The notes beneath the pieces were generated by a model. It was not told the DNA's origin and did not search any database. It saw only the letters and a program-made list of their open reading frames with translations. Position numbers and translations under genes: made by a program. Positions 38,084-49,336 of a DNA stretch of 64,000 bases are shown in pieces (the first letter of the stretch is position 1; each line of letters opens with the position of its first letter). Source of the stretch: Drosophila pseudoobscura (Eukaryota > Arthropoda > Insecta > Diptera > Drosophilidae); NCBI RefSeq assembly GCF_009870125.1, contig NC_046680.1:20789501-20853500 (forward strand), written 5' to 3'.

Positions 38084-38378
38084 ATCGATTTCATCGGTAT
38101 ACACTGCAGGCATCGATGTTTTTAGATTACATTAGATAAACTTTAAAAGCGTTCATAATTACAAATCATTTTTTTTAGTTTTAAGAAATATTACAAAGTT
38201 GTTTTTTTACCAAAATAATCTTTCTGAAATCATTTTACTCGGTTTTTAACAAACAATTTTTATTATATTCATTTCATACCCATAATGGGCTTATCTCAAG
38301 CACTAACCATACAGTATACTGTATGGTTAGTGTCTCAAGCAAAAAATTGAAAAAATATCGATGTTTCAGCGATGTTTT
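38084..38378. promoter_or_regulatory. Divergent promoter with ATCGAT and CGATGTTTT words
   Basis: Between the start codons of Prosalpha7 and the UTP13-like gene lie ATCGAT at 38084-38089, ATCGATGTTTT ending at 38122, TATCGATG followed by TTTC near 38356-38367, and CGATGTTTT at 38370-38378. These resemble half-DREs joined to a T tract. Regulation by DREF is an inference. Confidence 0.45.
38301..38332. mobile_element. 32-bp palindromic remnant of the CACTAACC element
   Basis: CACTAACCATACAGTA is followed at once by its exact reverse complement, a perfect 32-bp palindrome. The half-site is identical to the first 16 bases of the inverted-repeat element at 33692. Identical 7-bp TCTCAAG sequences flank it at 38294-38300 and 38333-38339, as a target-site duplication would. 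It therefore looks like an insertion that consists only of the two terminal repeats. It lies in the divergent promoter between Prosalpha7 and the UTP13-like gene. Confidence 0.75.
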
Positions 38379-38445
38379 GGTCTCCTGCTCTACTTTTGCC
38401 TAGCATTCAGCGCGCACGCGGTTTTATTTATAAACAACGAGAAAC

Positions 38446-40865
38446 ATGTTGGCGAATATTTGTGAAAAAAGGTGAGAGAATATTTAAATAAATGTATACA
38501 AAAATAACCGATTAATGTTTGGGTTAGCTACGCGGCGGAGGCCCAGTACACAAACTTCTATGGCGGCGGCGACATTGCGTGGAGCTCGGATGGCCAGCAC
38601 TTCTATTGCCTGAACGGTGTCAGTGTCAACCAAGTCGACGTCAAGACCTCGCAAATCTTGCAGAGCTTCGGGGTTGGCTCGACGCCTGCAGAGAACAAAA
38701 AGCCGGCCAACTTGGAAGACATCGACGTGGAGGAGGATGCGATCACCTGCTTTGCCCTGTCGCACGAGCACTTGGTAACTGCCCATCGCAGTGGACTGTT
38801 GCGCCTTTGGCTACTGACCACCTGTAAGCTTGTAAAGCTGTGGAAGGCCCAACACAAAGGGCCAGTCATCAAAATCGAGTTTAGTCCCTGCGGAAGGCTT
38901 GTATGCACAAGCGGTGGAGCGGATGCAACATTGAGACTGTGGGATTTCGACAACAACAGCTGCCTGTGTGCTCTGAAAGACTTTCCTGGTCCATGCTGGC
39001 TCCTGCGCTTCCATCCCAATGTCTTGCGACGTGAGATCTATGCTGCGGGTTCGGATAACACGATTTACTGCTGGAATTATCAGTCGAAGACGCTGCTACA
39101 CAAAATGCGAGGCCATCTTTCGCAGGTGACCGGCCTGAGCTTCAAGAGCAACGAAGCAGACTGCAATGAGCTAGCTACTGTGAGCCGAGATAAGGTTTTG
39201 ATTGTTTGGAAGCTAAAAGATCAGGTGGAAAGCAAGCAGTTGAAAGTACTGCCACTGTTTGATGAGCTGGAGGGAGTCGTATACACAAACGAGGGCCGGG
39301 AGATAATTGTGGCCAGCGGAACAGGAAATCTGCAGCAGGTGGATGCCGAATCCTGGAAGATAAAGAACCTTTTGACACAGTCGGACTTTCAAATCAGTCG
39401 TCTGCTACATTGCAGCGACCTCAAACAATTGGCTTTGGTCACCACAGAACAGAATATAATCGTCTATAATGGCTCCAGTATTGAACCCATTAAGCACTTG
39501 GTCGGCTACAACGATGAGATTCTGGATATGTGCTTCTTGGGAGACAACGACCGCTACTTGGCAGTGGCCACTAACAGCAAACACTTTAAACTATACGATA
39601 CGGAGAACGATATGAACTGCAAACTGATTGTCGGACATTCCGACACAGTCATGGCTTTGGCGGCCTCTCACAACCTTCTCATTTCTGTGGGCAAAGATTG
39701 TAGCATTCGACTGTGGAAGCTCGAGCATGAGAAGGCCTGCTCATTGGAAGGTCTAACGCAGCAAACTAACTGCCATACCTCAACAATCGGATGTGTGGCT
39801 ATGACGCACAATGGAGCCACGGGTTTTGCCTCTGTGTGCCAAGACGGGAGCATGAAAGTCTGGAACTTGACCAGGGATAAGCAGGAGCGCAACTCTTACA
39901 CATTCAACCTGCGATATTCAGCGCTGGCCCATGACAAGGAGGTCAATTGTGTTGCCTATGCAGTGAACAACAAAATCTTGGCTACCGCCTCGCAGGACAA
40001 GACGGCCAAGCTTTGGATGGCAGACTCCAATTCGTTGCTGGGAGTGCTACGTGGCCACACCCGCGGTGTGTGGAGTGTGCGCTTCTCTCCAGTCGATCAG
40101 GTTGTGCTCACGTCGTCCTCCGACTGCACGCTCCGCCTCTGGTCGATCAGTAATTTTACTTGCATTAAACGCTTTGATCAGGAGTGTACAATTCTAAGAG
40201 CAGAGTTCCTGGACCACGGAAAGTTTATCATCTCTGCCGCCTCGGATGGCCTCCTCAAGCTGTGGAACATCAAGACCAATACTTGCCTCCAGTCCCTCGA
40301 CGAGCATAGCGATCGTGTCTGGGCCTTAGCGGTCTCTGGTAGAAGTAATCGCTTCTTCTACACAGGGGGAGCAGACTCCAAGCTGATACGCTTTGGCGAT
40401 GTAACGCAGGCCACGCGCAACGAGGCTCTCGATAAGCGTCAGGAGACCCTGGAGCAGGAGCAGACCCTGCACTCCCTCCTCCATGCGCAGAAGCAGCTGC
40501 ATAAGGCCTTTGTTCTGGCGCTGAACTTGAACAAACCTAAAACAACCTTCGACATAATAATCCACTTTGTGCGAGAGCGTGATGAAGCCGGCCTCCGTCA
40601 GCTGGTGGATCAACTAAATGTGGACCAGCGCGTGGCGCTGCTACAGCACGTTAAGGCCTGGACCACAAACTCGCGAAACTCCCACGCTGGCAATGTAATC
40701 CTTAAGCACTTAATTGGAGATGCTCTGCTGGATCCTAAAGCACGCTTCTACAACAACAGCAACATGGTAGAGGTTCTTACTCCCTACGTACAGAGGCATT
40801 TCAAAAGGATCACTGAAATGAACAAGGAGCTGGCTTTTCTGGAATTTATTGTAAAGTGCATGTAG
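38446..40865 (+). CDS. UTP13/TBL3-like WD40 protein of the small-subunit processome (fly CG1671 type)
   Basis: A short first exon (38446-38471) is joined at AAAAG|GTGAGA to exon 38528-40865, giving 787 residues. The chain carries many WD40 repeats: visible cores include ADATLRLWDF, GKDCSIRLWKL, QDGSMKVWNL, SQDKTAKLWM, SSDCTLRLWS and ASDGLLKLWN. The last 150 or so residues form the UTP13 C-terminal helical domain (HSLLHAQKQLHKAFVLALNL onward). The family member in yeast and human is part of the UTP-B complex that binds the 5' ETS of pre-rRNA in the nucleolus for 18S processing. It is convergent with pyruvate carboxylase. Confidence 0.93.
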
Positions 40866-41520
40866 AGCGTGTAGTAAGATGGAAATTGTAGTATAAACCC
40901 TTTTTATTCAGGCGGAGTCCTATTCTTCCTTCTCTGCAATCTGTTGTGAGATTCTAGAGAATTTCGTATGATGTTCTTTAAATTGCATACTGAAACACCG
41001 TAGCCATAAGTTAGTTGGTAATCAGTTATGTTTAATTAATTATAAGCAACCGTTGCAGTAGCAATATTTACACGAACGAGACCCAAACAAATCATATTTG
41101 TTTAACATTTATTTCAATATAGATATTGACATTTATAACCACTTACGTATGTATTGGAGGAGGTGAAATTTGACAGTTTTCGCAAATCTTAAATTCAAAA
41201 ATCGTACAAGTTTAATTTTAACGGTACTTAAAAGTGTGTGTGGCGGGGTATCAAAACATGACGGTCGTGATGGTTCCAAGAACTATCATAAATATACATA
41301 GAACACACACAGCGAGCCCCTGTGCTCCCTAACTAGTCTCAGCTACAGATACAGATACATATATAAAAAGTAGATGCACAGTCAGGGCTATAGGTGGTTT
41401 GGTGGCAACTGACGAGAATCCCTAGGATTATCACTGTTCGACTTAATGTTACAATAGGTGTGCGCTGGCAGCATGGACAATGGACATTGTAAGCCCTAAA
41501 GCTTGGGCGGGATGAGGTGT
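40866..41520. other. Convergent 3' UTR region between the UTP13-like and pyruvate carboxylase genes
   Basis: No coding sequence. AT-rich DNA with TTTATT (minus-strand AATAAA) near 41108, a likely 3' end for pyruvate carboxylase. The rest is probably the 3' UTRs of both genes. Confidence 0.5.
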
Positions 41521-44500
41521 TTACTCGATGATCATGAGCAGATCATCGCCCTCGAGTTTCATGCCGTTTGCGATCTCCAGTTTCTTGACAACGCCCGCCT
41601 GTGGTGCCTGGACTACCATCTCCATCTTCATGGCCGAGAGTACAACCAGGGGTTGACCCTTCTCCACCTTATCGCCGACAGCGACGCGAATGTCAATGAC
41701 AGTACCGGGCATGGGGGCTCCCACCTCGCTCTTGACCGCCTTGTTGGCCTTGGGATGAACGTGGATTTCCTGAAGGGAGCATTCACAGAAATTAGAGAAG
41801 TGTTAGTAATTTTCCATCGTAAATTGGAGTCTTCACTCACCTTGACAGCCTCCTTGTCGAGAATGTGAACTGTGCGCAGTTGGCCGTTCATCTCGAAGAA
41901 GACCTCGCGATCTCCATTGGGCTTGAGATCGGCGGCCATGGCCATGGCCTTCAGACTCAACGTCTTGCCGCGCTCCAGCGTCACCTCGAACTCCTCGCCC
42001 ACCTTGGGTCCGGTGAGGAAGATGCGCGTGTCCAGTTTGTCGACGGGTCCGAACTTCTCGCGGAAGAACAGGTACTCGTTGGTCACCTGGGGATAGAGGG
42101 CCGACGACATGACGTCGCGGTCGGTGATATTGGGATGAGATTCCTTCAAATCCTGCTTCAGCTTGTCAAAGTCCAGAGGTTCAAGCGCGGCGCCCGGACG
42201 TCCCTCGATGCGTGGCATATCCTTGAGAACGCGGGAGCGCAGCGGTTCGGGGAATCCACCATGGGGGATGCCAATGTGTCCCTGCAAGAACTCCACCACG
42301 GACTTGGGGAACGAAAGCTCCTCAGCCTTCTCCAGCACCTGATCGGCAGTGAGGTTGTTCTGAACCATAAACTGGGCCAAGTCACCCACCACCTTGGAGG
42401 AGGGAGTGACCTTGATAATGTCACCCAATAGCAAATTTGCCTCGCGGTACGCCTTCTTCACATCCTCGAAGAAGTCACCCAGACCCAGAGAGAAGGCCTG
42501 GAATTGCAGGTTAGTGTACTGACCGCCGGGGATCTCGTTCAGGTACACATCGGCATTGCCCGACCGCATGGTCGTGGTGCACTCAAAGGGAGCGTACAGG
42601 GTGCGGGTCTGCTCCCAGTATGCCGAGTACTCCGACACAACGCGCAGATCCACCCCTGTGTCCAGAGGCGTGCCCTGCAGCGAGGCAACCACTGCTCCCA
42701 TGCTCGGCTGAGAGGTCATGCCGCTCATCGAGTCAACGGCCACATCAACCACATCAGCGCCAGCCTGCGCACAGGCCAGCATAGACGCCACTCCAGCTCC
42801 GGAGGTGTCGTGGGTGTGGATGTGGATTGGAATATCGGGATGCTTGTCACGAATGGCGGTGATGAGCAGTCTGCAATGGAAAGACGTCAGAAGTGCTGTG
42901 GGTTTACACAAGTCTCGGGCAGTTTCCTCGACTTACGTAGCTGCCTCGGGCTTCAGAAGACCCGCCATATCCTTGATGCAGAGCACATGGGTGCCAGCCT
43001 TGACGAGCTCGTCGGCCAGATTGGTGTAGTACTTGAGATCGTACTTGGTGCGCTTGGGATCGCTCACATCGCCGGTGTAGGAGATGGCTGCCTCGACCAC
43101 TCCGCCAGCCTTGCCGGCCGCCTCCATGCCTAGGATCAAGTTGGGCAGATAGTTGAGGGAGTCGAACACTCTGAAGATGTCCATGCCGGTTTGAACCTGC
43201 GCGACAGACACAGAGGAATTAGGCACATATGAATGAGGGAGGATTCAGATCCTTACCGCCAGTTCACAGAACTTGTAAACCACGTTGTCCGGATAGCTGG
43301 TGTAGCCAACGGCATTGGCTCCGCGCAACAGCATCTGGAATGGAATGTTCGGGATGCGCTTGCGCATCTCCTCCAAACGCTCCCAGGGGCACTCGTGCAG
43401 GAAGCGCAGGGCCACATCGAAGGTGGCGCCACCCCAGTTCTCCAGCGCATAGAGATTGTTGAACTTATGGGCCACATAGGGCGAGATCTTCAGGAGATCG
43501 TGCGAGCGTACACGCGTGGCCAGCAGCGATTGGTGGGCATCGCGGAAGGTGGTGTCCATCAGCATCAGGTTCTTGCGGGAGCGAACCTCCTTGGCAAAGG
43601 CCTCGGGACCCTGGCGTACCAGAATATCGCGTAGACCGCAAGGTGGCTCCGTAACTGTGCAAGAGACTCAAAACATTAGTCAAAGGATCACACTTCCAAA
43701 ACGATATGGTCGCATATTCCCTTCACCGAGATGTGAGTATTAATATGTTTAAATATTTCGATGGCTTTAGATCAAGGCTACAGAAAAGAGCGATTAAATT
43801 AAATTTTGGAACAAGCTCAGACAAACAATGTTTCCATAACAATTACATCTTTAGCTGAACCACAAAAAAATGTATTTAAATCGAATTTAAATTTGTATTT
43901 AAGCTTTTAAAATAAAGCAACTGGTATTCATTAATATATTTCAGAAATTACTTTTCTACTTAATGTGTTGTGAATGGAATACATATATTATCCCAGAAGC
44001 GATAATAAAACAATTAACTGGATGCGAAAAAAAAGAAAACATAAAGCTATGAAGCCCAAACATTTAATGTGATACTATGATAGAATAACAATACCAACAG
44101 CTTGAATACTTTCTGATGAAAACCCACTGCCATGATGAATTTTGGATGTTCCGTATATTTAAGGGTAACATCAGCATAGACATACCTTTGGCCTCGCCAC
44201 GCTCTTCACGTCCTAGTGCCTCCGGCGACAAGTCTTCGGTTGGGTTGGTGTATGAGGAGGATCATGAGAACGTTTCGTTTATGGACGTGTGGGGCATATC
44301 ATATCGTGTTTTTTGTTGTGCGTATTGAATCATTGTTGTTGAGATATTGGAGGTGTGTGATATTTGTTGGTTGTTTTTTTCCCCCAATTGTTTGGATTGC
44401 GATTACGATTGCATTGCGTACGATTCAATATTTGGTAGATTAATAACAGATGTAACACAAAAATTGCAGTGCAGTATTTTGAAAGAGTAAAAGCATAAAG

Positions 44501-46460
44501 TTCGATTAAAGCATATAGTGGGAGAAGCGATACGTAAAAGAAACAAAATCCACCGTGCATGCCTTTTAATTGAATCAATTCGAAGTAACTTTCCTTTCAT
44601 TGAAATTGAAGATCAATTGAGGGACTTGTACATGTTGCATTTATTTTGCATTAAATGCATCGCATAGAAGCGCCTCCTTCAGACTTTGATTCCCTTTGGT
44701 AGCCACAAAAGCAAGCGTGAACCCGTATAAAGCACATGCAATGGACCCAAGGGTCTCCTAGGACAGATCAGGCTAGAACTTACCCAGTGGAATGGCGGGC
44801 ACATGAGGACTGACCTCGGCGGGCTTCAGGGTGGTGGCCAGTGGGGTCTGTGGACCGTTGACCAGCACTTCGCCCAAGTAGTTGAGTAATTTCTGGGCAC
44901 GATTCTGGGTGGGACGGAACTTGAAGAGCTGCGGATGCTCGTCAATGAAGTAGGTGTCCAAGACGCCGTTCAGGAACTTCTGGTTCTCCAGCACGTTCAA
45001 AAGGAAGGGTATGTTCGTCTTGACACCACGAATGCGGAACTCGCGCAAGGCACGGTTCATTTTTGCGGCGGAACTCTGCAGGTCGCCTGCATGCGCGATC
45101 ACCTTGACCAGCAGGGAGTCGTAGTACGGGGAGATGATGGCGCCGGCGTAGGCCGAGGCACTGTCCAGACGAATGCCCATTCCCTCGCCCGATCGGAACA
45201 CCTCCAGGCGTCCCGTGTTGGGCTGGAAATCGTTGGCGGGATCCTCTGTTGTGACACGGCACTGGATGGCATAGCCGCGGGGCTGAATATTCTCCTGGGT
45301 GTAGCCGAGCTCTGGAAGAGTCATTCCCTCGGCAATGCGGATCTGCGACTGCACCAGATCGATGCCGGTGATCTCCTCTGTGACCGTGTGCTCCACCTGA
45401 AGGCGGGCGTTCACCTCAATGAAGTAGAAGTTTCCTGACTCGTCGCACAGGAACTCCACAGTGCCTGCGTTCTCGTAGCCCACGTGACAAGCCAGCCGCA
45501 CGGCAGCTTCTGTCATCTTGTCACGTAGCTCGATGGGCAGGCGCGGAGCCGGAGCGATTTCCACAACCTTCTGGTGGCGACGCTGCACCGAGCAGTCTCG
45601 CTCGTACAGGTGCACCACATTACCTGCCTTGTCGCCCAGCAACTGGACCTCGATGTGACGCGGACGCTCGATGAACTTCTCAATGAACATGGCGCCGTTT
45701 CCGAAGGCTGCCTTGGCCTCTGAGCTGGCGCGCTGGAAACTCTCCTCGACCTCCTCCATCTTGCGCACCACTCGCATGCCGCGTCCGCCGCCGCCGTATG
45801 CCGCCTTGAAGATGACTGGTAGTCCGTGCATCTTACAGAACTCGAGGGCCTCCTCCTTGGTGGTTACGGGACCATCTGTGCCGGGCACAATGGGCACACC
45901 GGCCTCGATGGCCGCCACACGAGCCGCCACCTTGTCGCCCATGTTCTGGACAACCTTGGGCGAGGGGCCGATGAACCGAAGGCCAGCATCGATCACGGCC
46001 TGGGCAAAGTCGCTGCGCTCGGAGAGGAAGCCGTAGCCGGGATGCACGGCATCCACGTCGTTCTCCTTGCACACCCGAATGATCTCTGGAATGTTGAGGT
46101 AGGCCTCCACCGGGGGCAGACCCTTGCCGACCAGGTAGGACTCGTCCGCCTTCTGGCGATGCATGTGCATCTTGTCCTGCTCCGAGTACACGGCCACCGA
46201 CTTGATGCCCAGCTCTGTGCAGGCGCGGAACACGCGAATGGCAATCTCCCCTCTATTGGCCACCAGCACCGATCGAATGGGCTTGTACTCCACCTGGTGG
46301 GGACACATAATATCGGTGATTCATGGTGACCTGCGACCCTCGGGGACCTCCCTCCACTCACCTGACTCGAGTAGGCATTCTTGCTGACGAAGTAGAGGCG
46401 CACGCGCGGCTGCGCACTGCGCAGCGCTTTGAAGGCGGACTGGGCCACTGGTATGAACAT
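41521..46460 (-). CDS. PCB: Pyruvate carboxylase, mitochondrial, biotin-dependent
   Basis: Exons 46460-46362, 46293-44784, 43654-43257, 43196-42937, 42870-41841 and 41769-41521 encode 1181 residues; a 48-nt cassette exon at 44186-44233 would make 1197. The first exon is a basic, acid-free leader ([20 protein letters not shown]) fit for mitochondrial import. The biotin carboxylase domain follows, with [20 protein letters not shown], the ATP-grasp loop [13 protein letters not shown] and [16 protein letters not shown]. The carboxyltransferase domain has [18 protein letters not shown] and metal-binding HTHDTSGAG. The biotinyl domain has the AMKM motif, with the biotin lysine at about residue 1147. 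The enzyme makes oxaloacetate from pyruvate and bicarbonate, feeding the TCA cycle and gluconeogenesis. An intron interrupts the 5' UTR directly before the first coding exon (acceptor at 46477-46478). Confidence 0.97.
44186..44233 (-). CDS. PCB: Cassette exon of pyruvate carboxylase (48 nt, 16 codons)
   Basis: In the 1.1-kb intron between the biotin carboxylase and carboxyltransferase halves, an in-phase segment is bounded by CCGAAG (acceptor) and AAAG|GTATGT (donor). It is 48 nt long, phase 1 on both sides, and has no stop. It would insert [16 protein letters not shown] between PL and VTEPPCG, in the linker region. Inclusion or skipping both keep frame, so it is either an optional or a constitutive small exon. 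A pyrimidine-rich CTCCTCATACACCAACCCAAC tract precedes it. Confidence 0.7.
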
Positions 46461-46475
46461 GATGATCCGAGCGTT

Positions 46476-46907
46476 GCTGCGGGGGCGAGAGGAAAATAAT
46501 GTTTTTCACATATAATACTCGCAGTCTGTTGTATTTTACGATCGAGAGATTGCATTTGGTGCTTCAATTAACTGCTAATAAGCTGATTTCGAGTTGTGCT
46601 CGATTTCAAAATGCCTTAAGGTTATCGACTTTACTTTCGAATGCGCGAACAAACAACATGCCACAGGGGAAGGAAGGTCTCGCCTAAAATTGTTTCAATT
46701 CAAACTGTTCTCATTCCTTCTGATCTACGAATGTTTGTATGTTTGCTCAAGCTCCAGCTCCAGCTGCAGCCTAATCTTCGGCTCAAAGTTCGCCGATTGT
46801 GTGATTTCCAAGTATTATTCTATTTAAATAACGAGCTGTCGGCGCACTAAACCCCAGCAAAAAGTGGATTGACTCACGTGAGCAAAATCCAAAGCGAGTT
46901 CTAACAA
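46476..46907 (-). promoter_or_regulatory. Candidate 5' UTR intron and first exon of pyruvate carboxylase
   Basis: On the minus strand a good acceptor (CGCCCCCGCAG) lies at 46477-46478, 16 bp before the start codon. A matching donor, GCTCAC|GTGAGT, lies at 46878/46877. A CCAGTTG initiator-like word sits near 46907. A short non-coding first exon is likely, but other upstream starts cannot be excluded. Confidence 0.35.
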
Positions 46908-49137
46908 CTGGAATGACAATCTTGAATATGTTAACCCGATTGTCTGGGTAGAATCGGGTGAACAGCTCCCAAACTATGATGTGCCGTGAATTTTCCTAAT
47001 TGATACATCGAAAGTGCCTATTTATTTTCTATTGCGTACTATAGTGGACATATTGTGCTAATACATGTGTCAATATTTAATATACACTCAATACCTAAGG
47101 GGTATATGGGTGTGGCTGTTCCCCACTAGTCATAGTGTTAGTTGAAATCAAATTCCTCTACTTCTGTATCAAGATCCCAGGGTATATTACAGTCGAGATA
47201 TTTACACTTAAATCCATTAATGGTTTAACATTTGTATTATATATTTACACATAAGGCGAATACAAATTAGCATAGAGTATAAAAATAAACCCAAATAAAA
47301 ACGAATCAAGGGAACGTCTGGCAGTTCATCTAAAGAGTATCCCCAGTGCGTTCGCACATGCCTCGTAACATTTTTATTTTTGCTTTTCTTTTTCCATTAA
47401 CTTTTAGCTAAAAGCTTGTTTTGCTCATTATCAACGATTTATATGGGTTTTTGTAGACCGACGGGAAGGGGGGCACAGGGGTGCGCCAGTGACCGGCTTT
47501 GCTGCTGCTGGCCAGACGGCAAACACACGCTTTTTTTTGCATTTCAGATTCAGGCCCCGAACAAGTTCAAATAGCCGACCCTGTCTGTACTCTGTCTGTC
47601 TACCTCTCTCTCTCTCTCTTGTGCTCCGATTCTTCAAGTATATCATGGGGGCTCGTCTGCGTCAAACAGAAAGTGGGCCTCGTGTGGGTCGCCAAAATAT
47701 ATATACATATGTACTTTGAAGTGCATTTGGAACTGGACCGAGTGATCGGGTGATTTTAGCGAAATGGGATTAGGCACTATGTGCTCTGATAAATTTCCAC
47801 TTTATATTTGGCCAAACATAAATATATTTTCCTCCACGGGGCGGACTGTGCCCGCACGTGAACCCCATGCCTCTCCGAGAGACTCACTATGGGGGGAATG
47901 GGGAGTGGGAGCACCAGGGGTCCATAGATTATCTAGAACCACTGTTGACACATGTATTGACTGTTTGCCTACACATGAGGCGACACAGGTGCAGATAATG
48001 AGCGGATGATAAGACTTCTTTATTAACACATCGGAGGTCTGGCCATCCATTTTATCATTCCCAGTGGGAGTGCACTCCTGGGGGCACCCTATAAATAGTC
48101 ATGATGGACGTGATCCGATGTCGATCGACAGCTCTAATTTAATTTCGTTTGTTAACATCAATATAATTTGCTAATTTCGTTCCTTCGTACAGAGCTAATG
48201 CACGATTATATAATTAACAACCAAAAAGATTCCACCCAGTTCTAGTATTTCGGTCCAACTATCAATCAAAAACTCACTCCAAATACTATTCGGAAAACTA
48301 AAATCGAACCCCCAGATAAGCCTCAATGTCACCTTGTGCTTGGTAGAACGGAACAGCCACTCGACTCGACTGCCGTTTTTATTATTACTGTACTATAATA
48401 AATTTTGAATGAAAAAATATGTTGCTTCATGTGTTTTGCAAGTATGAAATGCTTCCTTATCAATGCAATGCTTCTTATATAAAGCTGTGTAACATTTTCT
48501 AGGATTGCGTGGCAGTGATATAGTGCGATATTTAGCGACTGACACGAACAAATGGAAGACGGATCGAGATAGAAGTCGAGTTAGGGCAGGTATCCAGGTA
48601 CCTTTCCTCTCTTATCGGCTCTTATCTCTTATTGAGGCAGTAATTTTATAGAGCTCAATCACTTCAACCTTTCAATATCTATATAGTCTTACTTATAAAG
48701 CCAAAAGGTAAATCGTTCGTCTTATCTCAGGGATTTTTTTTATCGTTAAGGCTATGAGGAAGGTACTCGTATAATCGGAAGCTCTTTCGCTTTGGTTTTC
48801 AATAATTTAAAGGAAGTGCGATAAGGAGTCTAAATATCGATCCGTTATAAAATATATACATATATATGCATTCCTTTGGGCTTCAAATTTGTTTGTTCTG
48901 CAATTGAAGAAGCTAAGAAGCTAAAGAACCGGATTCCTAAATATTCCTTTGAATACTCGAGCTTAAAAGAATTTTATCATCAGAAATAAAAGCTTGCCCA
49001 ACAAATTGCCGTGAAAAAATAAAAATCAGAGTACAGTGAAAGCTTCCTTTGGCGGATCACTTTCACTGTAATTGATTTCGTTTCCTGTTTCCCTTGTTTC
49101 TGTAAATTTTCTGTTTAACTTTTGACAATGTTTACAG

Positions 49138-49336
49138 ACAGTTTCAATTATCCTGTTGCTTCTGTTTGCCGTGTGTGCCGTGCCCTTTCAATGCTCGCGT
49201 GGTGCGGCAATCCCTGGGCGAGACCAATTTCAAGCAATTTTACGAAAACACTGTTGACATGGCAAACCACTCCATACCCGAGCTCCCGAATGTGTTTACT
49301 CGCCTGCCCAGGCACGGTCATCACACGATTATGTAA
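49138..49336 (+). pseudogene. Exon-like fragment: signal-peptide frame followed by a second frame
   Basis: After a pyrimidine-rich tract and TTTACAG, one frame encodes a hydrophobic ILLLLFAVCAVPF run like a secretory signal peptide. About 15 codons in, the +1 frame becomes the protein-like one (SLGETNFKQFYENTVDMANH and on to RLPRHGHHTIM) and ends at TAA 49334-49336. A single base change near 49190 would separate them. It may be a frameshifted remnant or an error-bearing exon of a small secreted protein. I recognise no family, and no first exon could be found. Confidence 0.25.

Noticed and set aside
41865-43133. Long + strand frames across pyruvate carboxylase
   Set aside because: They are antisense shadows of codon-biased exons. 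The minus strand encodes the enzyme without doubt.
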